Source: Heterobilharzia americana (Eukaryota > Platyhelminthes > Trematoda > Strigeidida > Schistosomatidae). From it: 64,000 bases of DNA. Every line of letters begins with the position of its first letter. Position 1 is the first letter of the stretch. The position numbers and the translations under genes were made by a program. The notes under the pieces are model-generated. The model was not told the DNA's origin, searched no databases, and was given only the letters and a program-made list of their open reading frames with translations. Location of the stretch: contig OX104134.1 of the NCBI GenBank assembly GCA_944470555.2, forward strand, positions 114,074,701 to 114,138,700. Direction: 5' to 3'. Shown piece after piece: positions 1 to 11,835 of the stretch.

Positions 1-287
1 NNNNNNNNNNNNNNNNNNNNNNNNNNNNNNNNNNNNNNNNNNNNNNNNNNNNNNNNNNNNNNNNNNNNNNNNNNNNNNNNNNNNNNNNNNNNNNNNNNNN
101 NNNNNNNNNNNNNNNNNNNNNNNNNNNNNNNNNNNNNNNNNNNNNNNNNNNNNNNNNNNNNNNNNNNNNNNNNNNNNNNNNNNNNNNNNNNNNNNNNNNN
201 NNNNNNNNNNNNNNNNNNNNNNNNNNNNNNNNNNNNNNNNNNNNNNNNNNNNNNNNNNNNNNNNNNNNNNNNNNNNNNNNNNNNNNN
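1..287. other. assembly gap (N run)
   Basis: Unsequenced bases only. Nothing can be said about the left edge of the window. Confidence 0.99.
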
Positions 288-946
288 ATGAATATTTTAA
301 TTGGCTTTTGGAGGCTTTTCAGCCGTAAATGCATCTTCAAGAGTGTTTGTGAAGCCTGGATAATCAACAGTTTCTGTACTGTTGTGGGCGACATAACCAG
401 ACGAACGATGAGATCTTTCAGAAAATGTTTACCAATTGTTTTCAAAATGAAATGCTCTGAATTCGCAATTTAAAAAATTCAAGTGCTACTTCTTAAACGT
501 TTTCTTTTGAGCATGAAAGAACATTGAACAAATAAGTTATGAAACACTTTAAATAAATAAGTACTTTGGTTTCCTTGAGACAGTGGCAGAAAGACGACAA
601 ACAAATGAAGGTGAAACTGTAAAATTTAAAGGAAGATATAAGTTTGACACCAACATTTTAGGTTTTTGTGCGTAGTTACCTAGCCTCACCTAGGTAACTA
701 GTTCACTGATTACTAGCAGCATCTAAGCCCGGATAAAGAGGAAAGGTTGGGTATAATGCTAGCAACCCTAACCCTAAACCATTTGAAGCGCAAAAGAAAC
801 TTCAAAGCACAGACGAAATATAAAAAATAAACCTATTCTTCGCTGGAATCATGGAGACGAAATGACGCTGCTTGATGAAAGTCTTCGGAAGCCAGTTAGT
901 CTATGTGTCTCTCTCGATGAAAGCATTGTAAACATAAGGACACGTA

Positions 947-1468
947 ATGTCTGCACAATGTTTGAAGCTGGATGACAAAGCTGCTCAGATTGCAAAACAT
1001 ATGAGAAGATATGGCATAGAAGTGCTAGGCCAGGAATATGTGAGGAATCTGCAGATAGAATGGAAGTGGACTCTCCAAACTGTCAAATGGACAGTCAATA
1101 ATCTACTCCGATATTGTTACCCAAACGACAACCACGGGCACTCTGATTTATGGAGTGACTATCATGATGTCCGCAACAGCATGGAGGGCTCTCATGAAGT
1201 AGGAACCAATCTCCTCCTGAAGGATCAGGATCATGACAGCAAAATTCAACTCAAAATGAAGGAAAGCCACAATCGTACGATGCTACGCTACGCACCGGGT
1301 CGAGAGGCACACAGTGAAGTAATCAACGAGAATAGAAAACTGTTTGCAGATTTCCCCGCATTCAACGATTGGGTGATTGAAGGCGAGGCAGTGTGTACAA
1401 ACACAAGGATATTCACAAGGCAGCGACATGGATTTGATTTCAACAGATGGACAGACACACTAAACTGA
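947..1468 (+). pseudogene. endonuclease-domain remnant of RTE copy A
   Basis: A 173-codon open stretch that aligns, with frame changes, to the N-terminal endonuclease part of the intact RTE protein. It keeps a recognisable 'AAQIAKHMRRYGIEVLG' segment. The catalytic Asn of the intact copy's 'GDMNAK' motif and the 'SDH' motif cannot be read in frame. It is a fragment of a dead transposon, not a host gene. Confidence 0.75.
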
Positions 1469-2253
1469 AAATCAGATCAACCTCATCTCAATGTGAAGAA
1501 AGTGGAGACACTGCTTACTGGACAAAAGATGAGACAGATCAAGAAGAGGAGCAGATGTGGGTTCAGAGCACACACCATCGGTGCAAGGAACCTACCTTCC
1601 AAATCAAGTAGAAAGCCTTCAAGTAAGTTGGTGATAGACCACAGTTCAGTTTGAACACCCACAACAGAAACTGAACTGAAGGATGGAACTAAAAGGGACA
1701 TCTTCACATCAGTCAGTCATCACGGAAAACATTGGAGATATTGAACGACATCCCTGAATGAACCTGGGTGGAAGAAGACTGGAACTCTTTGAAAGAGATG
1801 TCGTAAGAAACCTGTGTAACCGTATTAGGAAGGAAGTGATGAAGAGGCAAGACAAGGAATGGATCTCCACGGACACACGGAAGCTGATAGAGGAGAGTGA
1901 GGAAGATGGGGAAAAAGATGAACCAATGCAGTGCAGTGCAGTGCATGGATGAACAACGGAAAGAGGAACTGAACACAGCCTACAAAACACTACACTGGAC
2001 AAAGAAGTGAAGAAGAGTGTGAGTGAAGATGAAAGACAATTCTTCGTCATACTGGCAAGTGAAGCAAAACAGGCTGCAGGTAGTAGAGACAGATACCTGA
2101 CAACACTGCATCAAATAACCAGGTTACTCTCTGGTAAGGAAGAGATCAACGCAGACGAAACCACTGGAAGATGGTGAAGGGAACCTAGTTGGCGAAGAGG
2201 AGAAACAGAGAGAACGGTGCACTGACCACTTCAAAAACTCCTGAATCAACTCT

Positions 2254-2290
2254 CACCACCACCACCACCACCACCACCACCACCACCACC
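2254..2290 (+). repeat. (ACC)n microsatellite inside RTE copy A
   Basis: About 12 uninterrupted ACC units. The intact element has only a short 'ccaccacc' at the matching place (about 32150), so the tract expanded after insertion or in the lineage that gave rise to this copy. Confidence 0.9.
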
Positions 2291-3404
2291 TGGGACTCGT
2301 ACAGAAACACCAGCAGTAGCTCAGTCACACAACTATCAGTGAACACAAGAAATCTGACAAAAGCAGAAGTGAAGTCCTGAACGCCATAAAGTTGCTGAAT
2401 CCATGAAATTAGCAGGACCAGATGGAATTCCGTCATAAGCACTGGAAACACACGCAGAGACAACAGCAAACATGCTCACACCACTACTGAAGAAGGTTTG
2501 GAAAGAAGGAAGGAAGGAAGGAAGGAATGGCACCTCACAGTTGATTGGAAGAAGGCCTACCTTGTCAAACTTCCTTAGAAGGGCGATCGGAGTCTTTGCA
2601 ACAACTGACGTGGAATCATGCTCTTGTCCCTGTCCACCTCAGTACTTCTATTTGATGGTTGAGAGACTTGGTGCGTCACGAGAAGCATTTCCAACAAACT
2701 ACAGATATTCATTAATCACATCAACAGCTGCTGCCTATGCTCACTCGATACTGACACTGAAGATCAGATAGTCAGAATAATAAGAATAAGCCAGAAGGAA
2801 CTCTGGCTGGCTAGCTGGCTGGTTAGCTGGCCGGCAACGAACTAACCAAGAACCCATCACCCAACGAATATGCAGCAGAAGGTGGAGATGGATTGGACAC
2901 TAACTTAGAAGAGCATTTGGGGACATCGAGTTGAACCCGCTTGGGAAACTACGAGTTGGGCTTCCGAGAGTGACATGGAGGGGATAATTTGAAGAAAAAA
3001 ATGATCGCTTCAAAAGACTGGAGGGATGAGTATGAAATGGTGACGTGCAACTGAGCCCTATGTCCCACCAGAAATCCAAGGTACATATTATATAATATTA
3101 TAAGGCGTGGTTACTTACTTTTCAAAACGTGCTTCAAATTATGCATAGTTAGGCTCAATTTTTCGAGTGAAGTTGAATCCCAAAATGTAGGTGATGCTGC
3201 CTTCCCTAATGACTTGCTAAGAGTTCACCATCGTTTCTTGTTTTCGTGATATCTTGTGTATAATTAATTCCTGTATATTCACTCGTCTATAGCTTTAACA
3301 GAAGGCGAAAAAATATTTACGACTATTTTTCAAAGATCTTGGACGTTTGCAATACCCTGATTTTGTGTACCACTTTAATATATGTGTACAAATTGGGCAC
3401 TGTT

Positions 3405-4645
3405 GTAGAGTGTAATTCCATGTTATATTTGTTTATTTGATATACAGCGCACAGTGATACGGTATTATTTATTTGATGACGTTTTGAACAGTAATTACAT
3501 TGATATGAGTATCAGCAATAATTTATGTTCGAAACGTTATCAAGTAAATAATACTGTATCACTGTGCGGTGTATCTCAAATAAACAAATCTAATATGGAT
3601 TTTTAGTGTACGTCGTTGAGAGCGATTAATTATCAGAACTGCATTTCAGTAACACAAGAGTAAAACTTAGGCACTGTTGTGAATGCTATACCATTTTCGT
3701 TGATTTATTAGATGTATCACATAGTGGAACAGCATTATTTTTCATTGGACTACGTTTGGGATACGATTTATTCTCCATATGGTCACATCAGGGTAACCCC
3801 ACAAATCTGAGACCTAGTTTACATAGTTCTAATTTTCTTCTCTCCTTTGTGATATAGGTAGTAAACTCTTCCATGTATACGGAACGGATGCTGAATTATT
3901 CCTACTACATATATTACGTGTTGATTCGATAAACAAAGATTCGGTTATCAACATATCCATCCACCCGCTATGTTAGCTTTAAAGATTTTAACCATATGCC
4001 AACCCATTGTTTGGTTGTATGTAATTGCATACACAGCTATGGCTGAGCTTTTTTCTAAATTCCTTACCTTACCAGGGTAAGGAGTTTATCACTTTGATCT
4101 AGCTAGATTTTTTTGCTCTGATAGCCTAACTGACCCTGGTCAACTACTGTGACCTATGTGTTTGACCTTGCAATCGTTGCAAGGGATTTGGTAAACTAAA
4201 TATTTCTGTCTAATTAGAACGATGGGGTCTTTAACCTACAAAGCTTAGGTCTAGGTGAGTTTGAAGGTCTAAACGTCACTATGATCCCTGACTTATTGGG
4301 AATCCTATGTAACGTCTCTCAGATCCCTTCCTTGTGTGGTAACATGGTAGAGGTTTTAAAATCTCTCTTTCTTAAAACCATCCTGGTGAAGTGGAGAGAA
4401 GGATTGATAAGATAGTTTTTGTTTGTAGAATTCACACCCACGCACTTGTTCCCAATATACAGGAAACCCTACCGTTCATACCACAAAGGGAGGCAACATA
4501 ATTGAAATCATGTAAATCATGTCTCAAAATTGCGGAGTTATCTTGACGAGAATAAATCGTGTCCAAAAAGTAATCCAGGGAACAATATTGCTGTTCTACT
4601 GTGTGATGCATCTAATAAATTAACTGAAACTGAATTTCAGTAAGT
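3405..4645 (-). mobile_element. Penelope-like element remnant with terminal repeats in alternating orientation
   Basis: The body (about 3780-4380, minus sense) is similar along its length to the 3' part of the Penelope-like element at 35800-36420. Shared landmarks are the 'gattcgataaacaaag' segment, the 'tctgcaagggatttggtaaac' type segment of the GIY-YIG region, and 'gtgtggtaac'. A terminal-repeat unit (toward 'tttatta..atcacacagtg.aacag') occurs four times: about 3405-3485 and 3690-3770 in one orientation, and about 3530-3605 and 4585-4645 in the other. The first two adjacent units form a hairpin of roughly 70-bp arms. PLEs are known to carry such repeats in tandem or inverted order. No intact reading frame remains. 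Confidence 0.65.
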
Positions 4646-6067
4646 TAACTTCGATGGGTTTTTGAATACATTACTAATTTTTAAACTCAAGGATGAAAAG
4701 CAATCTATACTAATGTAGGAAGTTGATACAAACGTCAACATTACATTTTGTCTTTGGAAAATGTTTCTCTTTCAAAGATGGAAACACAGAACATTTTCAG
4801 TGTCTATCGATGCACTGCCACACTCATTGTTACAGTCATGCCATACAGAATGCTAGAAATCATTTTATTCTACAGAAATATTCATTTGTTGTCAAACTAA
4901 ACTGAAATGTTTTATATTAGGTAAGTTTTCGGGTTCTATATTAGATTTAAACAATATGTCAGGGTTAGTAATATTGTGAGAAAATAGGTGTTTACGTAAA
5001 TTTGGAACAGCACAGTCCACTGAGATAGACAAATTCTGCCGTTGCTTGGTATTTATTAGCACATTCAAAACGTAATTCATGACAGACTTTCACCGTAGAA
5101 ATGATCGACAAAAATATCCGGACAGAAATAAGTTACACCTAGTTATTGATTCCATAGACATCGCAAGTGTTAATGTCAAAGGGATAAAATAACAAGTATT
5201 TATTAAACTATAAAAACCAAGTGTGACTACACTGATATAATTATCAGTAGCAGATTTTGCTCGAAACATCATTAACTGAATAGTAATTTATTACCAGAAT
5301 CGCAGAATGGAATAAACAAATATGAAGAGGAATCCAATTGCAACTCAATTCCTTAGAGCCCAATTTAAACGTCACTTTAACAACTCTCCTATTCTGTGAC
5401 ACGCATTGAAATACTGAACTGTCAGACATATATATCTAGAGGTTTGTGGATTTGTTCGCAAAAGATTGAGTCCATAAATGCTTACATTTTCTTCTTTTCA
5501 CGGTAGTACAGGATTCTGTCTGAATAAGACACCACATGAATCGAATTGAGCTTCAGTCTTGTAAAAATACATCAAGAAGGTAGAAATTTATATTGCGGTT
5601 TTAAAAATCAGATATGCTGATAATAGGTTAGTAATTTATGATGTAGTTTTGGGATAAGTTAGTGAGTTTTGGACGTTAGTAAATACAGATAAATTTATGC
5701 AATCTTGTCGGTTTGTCAATTTTCAAGATTCGCTTAGATGTTTCAAAGTAATAATAAATAATAAAGAATAGACAAAAACGGGTTTGGATAACATCGAAAT
5801 GATTTTTAGTTATAACGATTATCCGCTGATATCAATAAACCACAATTTTGGACAGATACAATAATTAAATTTTACTGGATCCAAAACTGATCCTATCGAC
5901 ATATTTTCCTTACTTGAGATAAGTAGTCTAAGATTTATCCTAAAAAAAGTGGATATTTTTGACTGAAATCATCTATGCATCCACTCTCAGCGTTCTTTTT
6001 ATTTCCGAGAAACAGGTGGTATTATTAGCCTACATAAATTTATGTCAAATGTCTGATTCATTCTTGT
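4646..6067. other. AT-rich region without recognised feature
   Basis: Only short open frames with no recognisable protein motif. Read as intergenic or intronic. Confidence 0.5.
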
Positions 6068-6270
6068 AATATGGTAATTAACCTGTGGCTAGCGGTGTAA
6101 TCCAATAAGCGTGTTTTGTACTACTTGGGACTCATCAGCTGGATGTGCTTGAACTTCAGTTAGTGATGTTGTTCCACTGACACTTGAATCTCCTACTCAT
6201 TGCTTCAGACGCCAACTCGTTATCCACTGGACCACAAACAAGTAAATTACCATAATAAATATCCAGGTGG
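6068..6270 (-). mobile_element. SM-alpha-like element, copy 1 (tRNA-like promoter plus hammerhead ribozyme remnant)
   Basis: On the minus strand a tRNA-like pol III segment (about 6250-6180, degenerate B box 'gagattcaag') is followed by 'acatccagCTGATGAgtccc' at about 6145-6127, the conserved 5' core and helix II start of the schistosome hammerhead. The second core strand reads AAAA where GAAA is needed, helix II closes as GTAC instead of GGAC, and the GTC cleavage site is lost, so self-cleavage is not expected. The ends carry inverted 'ggtaatt(t/a)ac' sequences also seen in copy 3. The promoter-plus-ribozyme order is that of the schistosome SM-alpha family. Confidence 0.75.
6132..6138 (-). 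ncRNA. hammerhead core CTGATGA, copy 1 (inactive)
   Basis: CUGAUGA box of a type I hammerhead in the order known for SM-alpha (helix I 3' strand, CUGANGA, helix II, GAAA, short helix III, NUH, helix I 5' strand). The catalytic G of the GAAA box is mutated in this copy. Confidence 0.7.
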
Positions 6271-7798
6271 TATTGAGGCGTCCACGCAGAAGCCCATTTG
6301 CCAACAGAGGTCGAACAATTCGATCCACTATAACAATGGAGAACTAACGTATGTAAACAAAAAGTCATTCTTGTAATACTGCGTTAAATACCTACACTAG
6401 GCCGAAATGCATTTACAAGTTGGTTGATGAAAGTGGAGCTACACTTCAATTGCATTCCAGTGTAGAAAGAATATGCAGTATAGATAAGTTTATTCGGATG
6501 ATTACGTAATATCCATAAAAATGGGAAGTACAAACTCAACAAATCAGCTGGCATAAGTGTAGGCGTAGTCATTAATATCCTGTCTATTGTGTAATAATTT
6601 TACAAACATCAAATTATCCGGCTAATTTTCCTTCAAACTGAAAATAACTATGGTTTATGGTGTCCCTTTTTACTGTATACTGCACAGATGTATATACTAC
6701 TGAAGGTTTGACATTGAAGATTTTGCTTGATTCAGCTTCTGGTGTAATGTTGACTGAAGTGTACCAGTCGCTGAAATTTTGAAGTTGTGTCAGGTCCAGG
6801 CTGTCATCACATACAACGTATCTTCGATACACATGAAGTTGACTGACTATGAGGAGTAATGTACTATTCTTAAGGGTAACCGTAAGGCAGTCAGTAAGTA
6901 GAGGTCTAAGAGGCGATTTCACTGCCACACTATAAACAGGTTAAAAATCCAACATTATTTCAGGTTGCTATTCCCATTAACTGACATCAGTTGAAGAACT
7001 ATCGACAACCTATGAGAAATAGACAACTGTTTCATCTTGGTATGCAGATCTTGAGTGGTGCCCATCCATGATCCCATCAATGATAGAGTCCAGCACTTCC
7101 AGGTTTCGTTGGAAGCTCGTCACCATTGAGTCACTTGATCGAGATCCAGTGGTCTGCATTTTGTCTACCTCTGTCAATTCGCGATATAACGAGACATTCA
7201 TTTAATGCCATTGATGAGCACCTGTTCACATGCTTGACTGGGTTCTCCTCATTGGTTTCGACTTTTCACTGGGACTTTGGAAAATCACTAATGAGCACTA
7301 GACTATAATTTACTCTGGAGGTTTGGTAAATATCAACTTGACATCAGTATATCCTCACAAATCTAAAGGAGTAATTTATTTGTCTGGGATTATAAACATC
7401 TAGATCATAGTTGTTACGAATATCTAGGAAGAAGTTGAGCGCCAAGTCTCACCGCAGCGTTACATTAAAATATATTCTTGAAAATTATTTCTGTCAACTA
7501 AAAAACATAAACTGTTTCTGATCTTTCTCGATGAAAAAGGAATGTACGCCAGTTTCTAGATTTCAAATGATGTGGTATGTAACTTTCATGAGGCAGTCGT
7601 CGTCGTTACCGCATTCGATCTATAAAAAATACTATTCTAAGTTTTACTTATTCATTGTAGTCGAACTGAAAATTCAATACATTTTTTCACACGGTTTTTT
7701 TTCATAAATTTGAAGGAACAGCAAATAACAGATTTTACAAAGCTAAATTAAGTATCAGTCTTCATTCGCCTTGAATTCATTTAGATCTGTTTCGTTCT
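6271..7798. other. region without recognised gene; shared repeat flank at about 6298-6320
   Basis: The motif 'gccaacagaggtcgaacaa' near 6300 recurs beside the two other hammerhead elements (about 28810 and, inverted, about 45490). The rest shows only short open frames without recognised motifs. Confidence 0.45.
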
Positions 7799-7818
7799 AT
7801 ATATATATATATATATAC

Positions 7819-7849
<31 letters not shown>

Positions 7850-7850
7850 A
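7799..7850. repeat. (AT)n microsatellite
   Basis: Imperfect AT/TA tract abutting the 3' tail of RTE copy B. It may have seeded from that tail or been its insertion target. Confidence 0.9.
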
Positions 7851-10462
7851 TTATTTATTATTTGTCCCTTGGGTTCCTAATGGAACAGAGCTTCAATAGC
7901 ACGTCTCCTTTCCACTCTGTCCTCTGAAATATTCTGAACATCGCTCCACGACAGCCAAAAAGCTCTCATTTATTCATCACACCACCTCCTCCATGTCACC
8001 CTCAGCTGGTATGCCAAACTCGTCGCTTCTCATCTGGGTTCCACTCGACCGCCTTGCCTGGCGCGTGATGTCCCCAATCGGCCTCCTCAGCGTATGCCCA
8101 GTACATCTATCTCCACTCCCCTCCAGTGCATATTTGTTGAGTGACGCCTTCTTGGTTGGTTGGTTAACAGCCAGTCAGACTTCCTTGTTGCTTATTCTTA
8201 TTATTCTGGCCATCTGATCTTCACTGTCAGTATCGAGCCAGCGTAGTCGGCAGTTGTTGATGGATGTCTGTAGTTTGTTGGAAATGTCTTTCGTAACATG
8301 CCAATTCTCTGAACCATATGGAAGCACTGACGTGACTGAATTGGTGTTGAAAATCCTGATGTTGTTCCACATGCTGAGTGCAGTAGATCTCCACACTGGT
8401 TTCAGTTTAATGATCGCCTGTCTTGCTTTTCCGATTCTGACTGGCTTTGACATCCTCGTCTGTGCTGCCTAGACAGGTGAAAGAGGCTACTTTCTTTAAG
8501 TTTCTCCTATTGATGGTGATTGGAGTTTGTTGTTGTTTGTGATGCGGTATCTTCATCACCTCTGTCTTCTCTATATTCACTTGAAGTCCCGTCTTCGCTG
8601 CCTCACCTCTTCTGTCAACTTGTTAGTTTTTGCCTGTAGATCTTCAAGTTTGTGTGACATCAGACACAAGTCATCGGCGGCGAAATCCAAGTCTTCTAGG
8701 TTCTTTTCCGCAGTCCAGCCAGCGTATCTCCCTCTTCTCACAGCTCCCCACTGTTTGCTGCATGATCCAGTCCAGTCGACCACAATCAGGAATGTCATGG
8801 GGGATAGTAGGCAACCTTGTTTCACTCCTCTCTTCACTTCAAAAGCATCACTGAGCTTCCGATTGTGAATTACTTGGTGTGGCATCTTCATATAGCTGTT
8901 GTTGAATGAGGCGGATAAAGGTTTGCGGTACTCCGTAGTAATGAAGCATTTTCCAAATTACCTGTCGGTCGACGCTGTCGAAGGCCTTCCCAAAGTCTAT
9001 AAAGTTGGGGTAGAGTTGAGTTGACTTCCATTCTATACTCTGTTCTATGATGATGCGAAGCGCTGCAATTTGGTCTGCACATGATGTGTACTTCCAGAAC
9101 CCAGCCAGCCCTTTCGGGTGGTAGTTTTGAATCCAGCGCATCCTTCAGTCTCTCCGGGGTGATACGGCCTAATATTATCATCATATTTTTCATCGTCTTT
9201 TATTGGTTTCATCTGTATCGATCTCTTCCCTCCCAGATAGAGATAGTAACCTGGTTATTTGATACAATGTTGTCAAGACGACTCACTTACCTGCAGCCTG
9301 TTCTGCTTCACTTGCCAGCGTGTCGTAGAAGTGTCTTTTGTCTTTCCGTGCACTCTTCTTCACTTCTTTGTCCAGTGTAGTGTTTTATACATTGTACTCA
9401 GTTCCTCTTGTCGTTGAGCATCCTTGCACTGGTTTATCTTCTGCTTCACCATCCTCCTCTCCCTCCTCTATCAGCTTCCATGTATCTGTCGAGATCCATT
9501 CCTTGTCTTCTTTCTTCTTCCTTCCTAATACGGTTGTGCAGGTTTCTTTCCACATAGCTTTCAAGGACTTCCAGTGTTCTTCCACACAAGTTTCTTCAAG
9601 GTTGTCCCACTATATCTCCCATTTTGTCTTGATGGCTGCCATGAAGATTTCCTTTGTAGTTTCGTCCTTCAGTTTCCGAGTGTTGTACTTGAACTGTGGT
9701 CTATCAGCAACTTCCTTGAAGGCTTTTAATTTGATTTGGAAGGTTCCTTGGACTACATTGTGAGTGGTCCGAGCCTACATCTGCTCCTCTTCTTAACCTT
9801 GTGTCAAGTAAGCTGCGTCTCCACTTTCTTCAGATGGAAACGATGTCGACCTGATTTTTAGTGTTGTGTTTCCTGGTGTCTGGTGAAATCCATGTCGCTC
9901 GCTTTGTGAATATCCTTGTGCTTGAACACAGTGCCTGACTACAATCACCAAATCGCTGAATGCACAGAATTCTGCAAACAATTCTCCATTCTCGTTCATC
10001 ACATCACCGAGTGCTTCTCGACCCATGGTTAGTTCCCTTCCTGTGTTGTCCCCTCCCAGTTTGGCATTCATGTCACCCTGCCCATTAGAATTTTGATATC
10101 GCTAACTGAGGTCTTGTCCAGTGTTGATTGGAGTTGTCTGTAGAATTTCTCCTTTTTCTCTTGCTCTGCTTTATTTGTAGGTGAGTAGCGTAGCATTGTA
10201 TGATTGTGACCTTCCTTCCTTTTGAGTTGAATCTTGCTGTCATGATCCTTCAGGAGGAGATTGGTTCCCACTGCATGAGGGACAGCCTTCGATGCTGTTG
10301 GGGACATCATGACAGCCACTCGAGAACTCAGTGTGCACGTGATTGTCGTCTGGGTGACAATATCGGAGTAGATTATTGATTCTCCAGTTGACAGTTTGGA
10401 GAGTCCACCCCCATTCCATCTGTTTTCGCAAATTGCAAGCACTTCAATTCTGATGTTCATCA
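7851..10462 (-). mobile_element. RTE-clade retrotransposon copy B, 5'-truncated and frameshifted
   Basis: Read on the minus strand the copy begins at about 10462 inside the endonuclease domain ('ICENRWNGGGLSKLSTG' is readable). It runs through the linker, reverse transcriptase ('FIDFGKAFDSVDRQVIW', 'GVKQGCLLSPM', then 'LDFAADDLCLM' with one extra Ala codon in the catalytic FADD box) and the C-terminal region to the 'ggaacccaagggac' end and A/T-rich tail at 7851. Several frame changes break the ORF. Roughly the first 360 bases of the full element are missing, as expected from 5' truncation during target-primed reverse transcription. Its region around 8000-8450 is nearly identical to copies E and F. 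Confidence 0.9.
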
Positions 10463-11781
10463 GCTTGAAAAAATCCCCTAAACTAAAACGCAGTGAAATC
10501 GTTTATTTGTCTACGGGAATAAAGATAATGGCAGTAAACTAAATAAATAGATTTTTTTGCAGATTTCCTTTCATTTAAGCATGAGAATCTGTGAAAAACA
10601 TCATCTTTTTCTACACAGTAATTAATGCAAGGTGATATTGTTGTGTATTATGGAACAAAGGCGATTGTCAGTTGTTCACTAAAAATAGTTTCTTAGTTAG
10701 TACGAAATCTCGTTTACGTTCCCAAAAAATAATTATTATATTGAGTTTGATGCAAAGTAGCCTTGCGCTACTGATATGTTTGCATAAATAATCTCCGAAA
10801 AGTGACATTCCCAGTTGAAAAAATAAAACATCTGGTAAGAAATCATATCAGACATTTTACCATAAGATGTGGACAAACTTTGATACATTTGTATAAATTA
10901 CGTAAAAAATCAGAAGTATGTGAAACGTTGTACTCTTTCCTGGGCGTATGCAGGTAAAGTATAGGTAATCACGTTCAGTCATATGGTTAGTATACAGTTA
11001 TTCTCAATTTTTCAATCTTTGTTCGGCGTGAATGAAATGCAGTACTTAACTTATTATGAAAAGAAGAAGACTAATTTCGCTTCAACAGTTATCATCACCA
11101 CTATCATAAGAATCATAAAGTGCATCTTTGTGAATCCAACGTATAGGTATTTAAGTCAACTTGTGCTAGATACTTTGAAGGGATTTACATTATACTTGAC
11201 AGATGAAGAATAAAATAGTTAGCATACATCAATCACCAATGAATGTCTACGTAAAATAATTTTATTTCTACTTGTTTGAATATCGTTCGAAATTTCCTGC
11301 CATGAATATGAGCTACTTCGTATGGGACAGTAGCAGAAATAAATTTCTGTTGTTCCGCTTAGATACCCATTCCTATCAAGGCAGCAAAAGTAGTGCTTAT
11401 GAATTGTATAAATGACATGAACATAAATTATTCTTGTTACAAAAGAGTTGGAAATAAGACTTTAAAACTGAATTAAAAACGGTTGTTATTACTTGTATCA
11501 ATTAACGGTTGCTACCTATCATATTATGTGACATTTTGTCTGTCAATGTTCATTAAGTCCTAAAAACATTAGGGCAATAAACTACTTGATGGTTTTCGTG
11601 AACAATTTAGACTGACACTTAAGAAGAAAAAATTGACAACTACCTCACAAAAAACAATTATGTTGACATGTGAGTCAGAAAACTGGTGATGAACAGATTA
11701 TACTACGTGCTAACTGAATGAGTGACGTTGTTTTATTCAGAGATTCAATAAACCCACTAAAGGTTTGAGGATGCAAACAGT

Positions 11782-11783
<2 letters not shown>
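10463..11783. other. AT-rich region without recognised feature
   Basis: Short open frames only (for example 10983-11213, +, 76 codons) with no recognisable domain and no convincing splice signals. Confidence 0.45.

Positions 11784-11832
<49 letters not shown>
11784..11832. repeat. (AT)n microsatellite
   Basis: Perfect TA/AT dinucleotide tract of about 49 bases. Confidence 0.95.

Positions 11833-11835
<3 letters not shown>

Larger units (their letters stand above)
657..3100 (+). mobile_element. RTE-clade non-LTR retrotransposon copy A, near full length but decayed
   Basis: The copy follows the intact element at 30531-33770 from its 5' untranslated region (about 657-780) to its 3' end (about 3060-3100, matching the 'ccctatgt..cca' terminus). 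The endonuclease-like part is readable only in pieces, the longest at 947-1468, and the reverse transcriptase part at 1758-2770 is broken by frameshifts, stops and deletions. It cannot make an active protein. Three short tandem repeats have grown inside it: (ACC)n at 2254-2290, GGAA repeats at 2505-2526 and TGGC/TAGC repeats at 2802-2832. At about 2690-2770 it shares a short insertion with copies B, D, E and F that copy C lacks, so it belongs with that older group. No target-site duplication was recognised. Confidence 0.85.

Noticed and set aside
759..780. Telomere-like 'accctaaccctaaacc' run.
   Set aside because: It is the 5' region of RTE copy A (copy C has 'accctaccccgtaaaac' at the same place) and only two units long.
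7993..9380. Several plus-strand open frames (for example 7993-8217, 8527-8868, 9081-9380).
   Set aside because: They are antisense shadows of RTE copy B.
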